A stretch of 64,000 nt of DNA from Rhodocyclaceae bacterium (GTDB lineage: Bacteria > Pseudomonadota > Gammaproteobacteria > Burkholderiales > Rhodocyclaceae): contig JAQTNA010000021.1 of NCBI GenBank assembly GCA_028714035.1, positions 1 to 64,000 of the forward strand, given 5' to 3'. Positions 59,776 to 64,000 of this stretch are shown piece by piece. A program made the position numbers and the translations under genes. Within the stretch, counting starts at the first letter, position 1. The number at the start of each line of letters is the position of its first letter. The notes beneath the pieces were generated by a model. The model saw only the letters and a program-made list of their open reading frames with translations. It did not search any database and had not been told where the DNA came from.

Positions 59776-62739
59776 TCAAGCCTGGCCTCGCTCCTTGTCG
59801 CCTTGCCCCAGCCATTTCAGCACCGTATGGAACAGGTCGTCCGGGACCAACGGTTTGGCGATGAAGTCGTCCATGCCGGCGGCGAAGCAGTGTTCCCGGT
59901 CGTCGCTGAAGGCATTGGCGGTGATGGCGAGGATGGGGGTGCGGCGGGTGCCGGGGCGTTCCCGCAGGTGGCGGGTGGCGGTCAGGCCGTCCATCACGGG
60001 CATCTGGATGTCCATGAGGATGAGGGAGTAGTCCTGGTGGCCGGCCAATTCCAGCGCCTCCGCACCGTTGGTTGCCACGTCCACGCGCAAACCCACATCC
60101 TCCAGCAGGGAGAGGGCTACCTCCCGGTTGATGGGTTCGTCCTCCACCAGCAGCACCCGGCTTCCGCCATATTCATGCAGCAGGGTGCCCTCGGCGGAGG
60201 TGCGCGCAACTGGGAGGCCTGGAGCGGGAAGGGACTCCTGTTTCCTCAGACGTGCGCTGAACCAGAAGCAACTGCCGGCGCCGGGCGCACTGTCCACACC
60301 GGCGCTTCCCCCCATGAGCTGCGCCAGGCGCCGGGTGATGGCAAGCCCCAGCCCCGTCCCGCCGTACTTGCGCGTGGTGGAGCTGTCCGCCTGTTCGAAG
60401 GCCCCGAACAGGCGCGAAACCGTCGCCGGCTCTATGCCTATGCCCGTGTCCCGCACCTCGAAGCGCAGGAGCACGCTGGCGTCGTCCTCCTCCAGCACCC
60501 GGGCGCCCAGGGTGATGCTGCCCGTTTCGGTGAACTTGAGCGCGTTGGTGGCGTAATTGAGCAAGGCCTGGGTGATGCGGGTCGGATCTCCCAGGAGACT
60601 CCGGGGCAGTTTGTCCAGGTGGGTATGGAATTCGAGGCCCTTGGCCCGTGCCCGCTCCGCGAGCATGGCCACCACGTCGGCGACCATGCCCGCCGGATCC
60701 ACCTCCCGTTCTTCCAGGACGATTTTTCCCGATTCGATCTTGGATAGATCCAGCACGTCGTTGATGATTTCCAGCAGGTGCTGTCCGGCTCGCTCGATCT
60801 TGTCCAGGCGTTCGCCCTGGCTCGGACTCACGCCGTGGCGCTTCAGGAGCAGGGCCATGCCCAGGATGGCGTTCATGGGGGTGCGGATTTCATGGCTCAT
60901 GTTGGCGAGGAAGGCACTCTTCGCCACATTGGCCATTTCCGCGGCCTGCCGGGCCTCCGTCAATTCGGCGGTGCGCCGGGTGACCAGTTCTTCCAGGTGG
61001 TTGCGGTAGTTGTCCAGTTCCTCGGCCGCCCGCTGTTGTTCGGTGATGTCGCGGGCGGAGATGATCAGGCAATCGGTGTCGCCGATGTGGCTGACTTCCA
61101 GGGACAGGAGAACGGGAAACGCTTGCCCCGACTTGCGCCGGAAAGTCGTCTGGAAATTCATCAGGCGCGACTCGTTGCCCAGGGCGGCGATCATCTGCTC
61201 CCGGTCTGCCGTTGCCCCCCAGGTGCCCAGTTCGGAGGAGGTACGGCCCACCGCTTCCCCGGCCTCGAAGCCGAGGGTGCGGCTGAAGGCGTCGTTCACC
61301 GCCAGGAACTTTCCGGTCGCTTTTTCCGTGATGGCGATCACGTCGGGCGAGGTTCGGAAGATGGTGGAGAACTTGAGTTCGGACTGGCGCAGAGCCTCCT
61401 CCGCCTGTTTGCGGTCGGTGATGTCCCGGGCCGAGCTGAAAAGGACTCGCTGTTCCGCCAGTTCCAGGGGATAGCAGGACACTTCCACGTCCAGTTCGCT
61501 GCCGTCCCGGCGCCGGAAGCGGGTCTCGAAACGGGAAACGGAGGGATTGGCGAAATGCCGGGCGAGCATGGAGCGCAGCTCTTCGGGTGCAAAACGCGCC
61601 TCCCATGCCGGCGCCTCCATGCCCATGATCTCGTCCCGGCTATAGCCAAGCATGCGGCAGAACGACACGCTGGCCTCCAGTACCCGGCCCTGTTCGTCCA
61701 GGATGTGAATGCCGTCGCTGGCCCCCTGCAACAAGGCCTGACTGCGTTCGCGGGCGCGGCGTTCCGCGGTGATGGAGCGCCACAAGAGGCGGGTGCCGAG
61801 GGAAGACAGGGCCAGAAAGGTGGCCAGAAAGGCGCCGACGATGCGGACGGCCTGGTGCCAGTCCGACAGGTAGTCGTCACTGCCCAGGCCGACCACCAGA
61901 TGGAACGGCAGCGCGGACAGGCGTCGGTAGGAGTTGGTGCGCTCGATGCCATCGGCGGTGCCGGTGCTGTGATAGGTCCGTATGGTTTGCCCGGCGGCGA
62001 TGATCTCGGCCAGTTCCCGGGAGTAACCCTTGGCGCCAATCTGGCTGGACGGGATCTTGGAAGGCGGGAAACGGGTCACCATTTTCGTGTCGGAGTCGCG
62101 CAGCAGGGCGACGCCGTGCGGGCCCAGGTTCAGCCCGGAAAGCAGGTTGTAGAAATAGGAAACGGGAATCGCCGCCGAAATCACCCCCGCGAAGCTGCCG
62201 TCCGGCCGGTTGTAACGCCGGGAGAAGGCGATCACCCAGATGCCCGACACCCGGCCCAGGATGGGGTTGGTGACGATCAGGCCGGCGTCATGGCGGGTAC
62301 GGTGGGCGGCGAAGAAATCCCGGTCGGCGTAACTGGCGGTGCCGCCCGGTGTGACACCCGGGCCGAGGCGCACGATCCCGGCCGCATCCGTTACCCGGAT
62401 GACGGCCAGCTCGGAAAGCCGCCGCTGGTGGAGCGCCAGGAATTCCGCGATTTCCCTGTCACCCAGGCTTCCGGCGTGTTGCAGGTTCCGCTCCAGCTCG
62501 TCCACCACGTCCAGCAGGGTCAGATCAATCTGCCTGGCCGAGGCGGAAATACTCTGATCCAGCATCAGTGCGAGGTTCTGCGTCGTGGTCCGCGCCTGAC
62601 TCTCCTTCTCCTGGCGGTTTTCCTGGAGCGCGTAGAGGGCGAGGAAGAACACCACGGCGTTCACCGCCAACAGGGCGGCAATCAGGAAGGCGCGCAGAGG
62701 CTTGACGGGCGGAAGCACCCGGGCAGGGGCATTCGTCAT
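59776..62739 (-). CDS. Hybrid sensor histidine kinase (double Cache/PDC, two PAS, HK, receiver)
   Basis: 987 residues. A membrane helix at about 17-38 is followed by a periplasmic PDC sensor domain ([32 protein letters not shown]) and a second helix at about 290-312. PAS domains lie at about 335-445 and 455-575. The kinase has H-box [20 protein letters not shown]-box [11 protein letters not shown] and G-boxes DTGIGIE and [10 protein letters not shown]-terminal receiver carries [13 protein letters not shown]. No HPt or output domain is present, so a separate phosphotransfer protein is needed. Signal unknown; the divergent neighbour is adenine deaminase. Confidence 0.93.
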   Translation of the reverse strand: MTNAPARVLPPVKPLRAFLIAALLAVNAVVFFLALYALQENRQEKESQARTTTQNLALMLDQSISASARQIDLTLLDVVDELERNLQHAGSLGDREIAEFLALHQRRLSELAVIRVTDAAGIVRLGPGVTPGGTASYADRDFFAAHRTRHDAGLIVTNPILGRVSGIWVIAFSRRYNRPDGSFAGVISAAIPVSYFYNLLSGLNLGPHGVALLRDSDTKMVTRFPPSKIPSSQIGAKGYSRELAEIIAAGQTIRTYHSTGTADGIERTNSYRRLSALPFHLVVGLGSDDYLSDWHQAVRIVGAFLATFLALSSLGTRLLWRSITAERRARERSQALLQGASDGIHILDEQGRVLEASVSFCRMLGYSRDEIMGMEAPAWEARFAPEELRSMLARHFANPSVSRFETRFRRRDGSELDVEVSCYPLELAEQRVLFSSARDITDRKQAEEALRQSELKFSTIFRTSPDVIAITEKATGKFLAVNDAFSRTLGFEAGEAVGRTSSELGTWGATADREQMIAALGNESRLMNFQTTFRRKSGQAFPVLLSLEVSHIGDTDCLIISARDITEQQRAAEELDNYRNHLEELVTRRTAELTEARQAAEMANVAKSAFLANMSHEIRTPMNAILGMALLLKRHGVSPSQGERLDKIERAGQHLLEIINDVLDLSKIESGKIVLEEREVDPAGMVADVVAMLAERARAKGLEFHTHLDKLPRSLLGDPTRITQALLNYATNALKFTETGSITLGARVLEEDDASVLLRFEVRDTGIGIEPATVSRLFGAFEQADSSTTRKYGGTGLGLAITRRLAQLMGGSAGVDSAPGAGSCFWFSARLRKQESLPAPGLPVARTSAEGTLLHEYGGSRVLLVEDEPINREVALSLLEDVGLRVDVATNGAEALELAGHQDYSLILMDIQMPVMDGLTATRHLRERPGTRRTPILAITANAFSDDREHCFAAGMDDFIAKPLVPDDLFHTVLKWLGQGDKERGQA

Positions 62740-62890
62740 GGGTCCGGTCCAGGGTCGTGAAGTTTCGCCGGGGTGAACGGTCTCCAGGTTCGTGGCGCAA
62801 GTCTAATACTTTGAACCCATGCCAACACGGAAAATGACGCAGGAAAGCGGGGAATAAGTCACGGTGTTCAGCTTGCGGCAGGGCTTCGCC

Positions 62891-62918
62891 TTGACGTCAG
62901 TAATGCCAGGCTTACAAT
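62891..62918 (+). promoter_or_regulatory. Sigma-70 promoter of the adenine deaminase gene
   Basis: TTGACG at 62891-62896, a 16-base spacer and TACAAT at 62913-62918. It lies 62 bases before the ATG at 62980. Confidence 0.75.
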
Positions 62919-62979
62919 TCCCGTGGTCCGACCGTCTTGCCGGCGGTTCGGTTCAGGGACCATCCACCAGGAGGCGGCA

Positions 62980-64000
62980 ATGACCCAGGCCAGTGGCCGT
63001 ATCGCGGCCAACATCGTGGATATCGAGGCGCGCTCCATCCGTAGCGGTGCGGTGGCGTGGAAGGAGGGGATCATCACGGGCGTCGAGCTTTACGGCGAGC
63101 CCGACCCCGGTCTGCCCTATCTCATGCCCGGCTTCATTGACGCCCACGTGCACATCGAAAGCGCCATGCTGGTGCCCAGCGAGTTTGCCCGGCTGGCGGT
63201 GCGCCACGGGACGGTGGCCGCGGTGAGCGATCCTCACGAGATCGCCAACGTGCTGGGCGTGGCGGGGGTGCGCTTCATGCTCGACAACGCCGCGCAGACG
63301 CCTTTCCACATTCTCTTCGGCGCCCCATCCTGCGTGCCGGCCACCTCCTTCGAGACCGCCGGCGCGGCCCTCGATTCCCGGGACGTGGAAAAACTGCTGG
63401 ACGACCCACGGGTGGGCTACCTCTCGGAGATGATGAATTTCCCCGGAGTACTCTCGGGCGATCCGGAGGTCATGGCCAAGATCAAGGCGGCCCGGTCACG
63501 CGGCCTGCCGGTGGATGGGCACGCCCCCGGACTCACGGGTGAGGCGGCACGTCGCTACGCCGCCGCCGGCATCGGCACGGACCACGAGTGCTTCAGTCTC
63601 CCGGAGGCGGAGGACAAGATCGCGGCGGGCATGCATATCCTGATCCGGGAAGGCTCGGCGGCGCGCAACTTCGATGCCCTGCATCCGCTGATCTCGCGCC
63701 ACTCGGAGCGGCTGATGTTCTGCAGCGACGACAAGCATCCGGACGACCTGGCGGCGGGCCACATCAACCAGCTGGTGGCGCGGGCCGTCGCGCTCGGCCA
63801 CGACCTGTTCCACGTGCTTGCCATCGCCTGCCTGAACCCCGTCGCCCATTACCGCCTGCCCGTGGGCCGGTTGCGCATCGGCGATGCCTTCGATGCGGTA
63901 CTGGTGCAGGATCTGGTGGATTTCCAGGCGCGGGCCACGTACCTGTCCGGGGTGCAGGTGGCGGAAAGTGGGCATTCGCTCCTGCCTTGCGTACCGGTCA
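62980..64000 (+). CDS. ade: Adenine deaminase, 3' end outside the window
   Basis: 340 codons are visible from ATG 62980, which has an ideal AGGAGG eight bases upstream. It is an amidohydrolase with LMPGFIDAHVHIESAMLVPS (the HxH pair and the HIES motif of Ade), VAAVSDPHEIANVLG, GYLSEMMNFPGVL, and DGHAPGL with further metal ligands. MFCSDDKHPDDL holds the catalytic Asp region. It converts adenine to hypoxanthine. Family members have 550-600 residues, so about 40 percent lies beyond position 64000. It has its own promoter. Confidence 0.93.
   Translation, partial: MTQASGRIAANIVDIEARSIRSGAVAWKEGIITGVELYGEPDPGLPYLMPGFIDAHVHIESAMLVPSEFARLAVRHGTVAAVSDPHEIANVLGVAGVRFMLDNAAQTPFHILFGAPSCVPATSFETAGAALDSRDVEKLLDDPRVGYLSEMMNFPGVLSGDPEVMAKIKAARSRGLPVDGHAPGLTGEAARRYAAAGIGTDHECFSLPEAEDKIAAGMHILIREGSAARNFDALHPLISRHSERLMFCSDDKHPDDLAAGHINQLVARAVALGHDLFHVLAIACLNPVAHYRLPVGRLRIGDAFDAVLVQDLVDFQARATYLSGVQVAESGHSLLPCVPV

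Noticed and set aside
60778..62760. A 660-codon plus-strand frame opposite the histidine kinase
   Set aside because: Antisense shadow; the kinase has every expected motif.

Overview
The window is a GC-rich stretch of bacterial chromosome. Gene content and order point to a betaproteobacterium, most likely in or near the Rhodocyclales/Nitrosomonadales. The evidence is the order mlaF-mlaE-mlaD-mlaA-mlaC-mlaB-ABC pair-ibaG-murA, an ahcY/metF run headed by an SAH riboswitch, accessory genes for a respiratory nitric oxide reductase, an MSHA-type pilus operon, and a flagellar block flhB-flhA-flhF-flhG-fliA-motC-motD. The genus cannot be fixed from the sequence alone. I see no rRNA, tRNA, CRISPR array, prophage or plasmid functions.

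Layout. 1-9.4 kb: a minus-strand MSHA-like (type IV pilus/type II secretion class) operon running mshL-mshN-mshE-mshG-mshI-mshJ-mshK and ending in a pilin-like gene that is cut off by foreign sequence at the window edge. 9.7-17.1 kb: plus-strand outer-membrane lipid transport (mla), an ABC exporter pair, a BolA-like protein and murA. 17.1-20.5 kb: a spermidine-synthase-like gene, minC-minD-minE and a small membrane protein, all minus strand. 20.7-24.2 kb: a dihaem cytochrome c, ribosomal protein S20 with a clear promoter and terminator, and the acetate permease operon. 24.7-31.8 kb: ftsK-lolA-rarA, serS and pyrF. 31.8-36.8 kb: a compact minus-strand operon norE-norF-norQ-(membrane protein)-(NapH-like ferredoxin)-norD, with no norB or norC in the window. 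37-44.7 kb: metabolic genes (a DsrC-like protein without its cysteines, an SAH/MTA deaminase, OmpA, ubiG, gph, a macrodomain protein, O-acetylhomoserine sulfhydrylase, rhodanese, Fe-type alcohol dehydrogenase). 44.9-54.2 kb: late and regulatory flagellar genes plus a second stator, then convergent flgM-flgN. 54.2-59.7 kb: a GGDEF/EAL protein, metF, tlyA and ahcY on one strand behind the SAH riboswitch. 59.8-64 kb: a large hybrid histidine kinase, and a divergent adenine deaminase that runs off the window.

The genes themselves are mostly well-known families. The least expected content is between and inside them: several families of structured repeats. One has arms built of 7-bp units around a shared GC-rich core, and another is a composite of about 110 nt. 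Copies of these repeats supply the stop codon of minE, the signal-peptide start of lolA and an in-frame segment of norD. I did not find a convincing wholly new multi-gene system. The nearest candidate is the nor accessory cluster with its embedded ferredoxin and small membrane protein.
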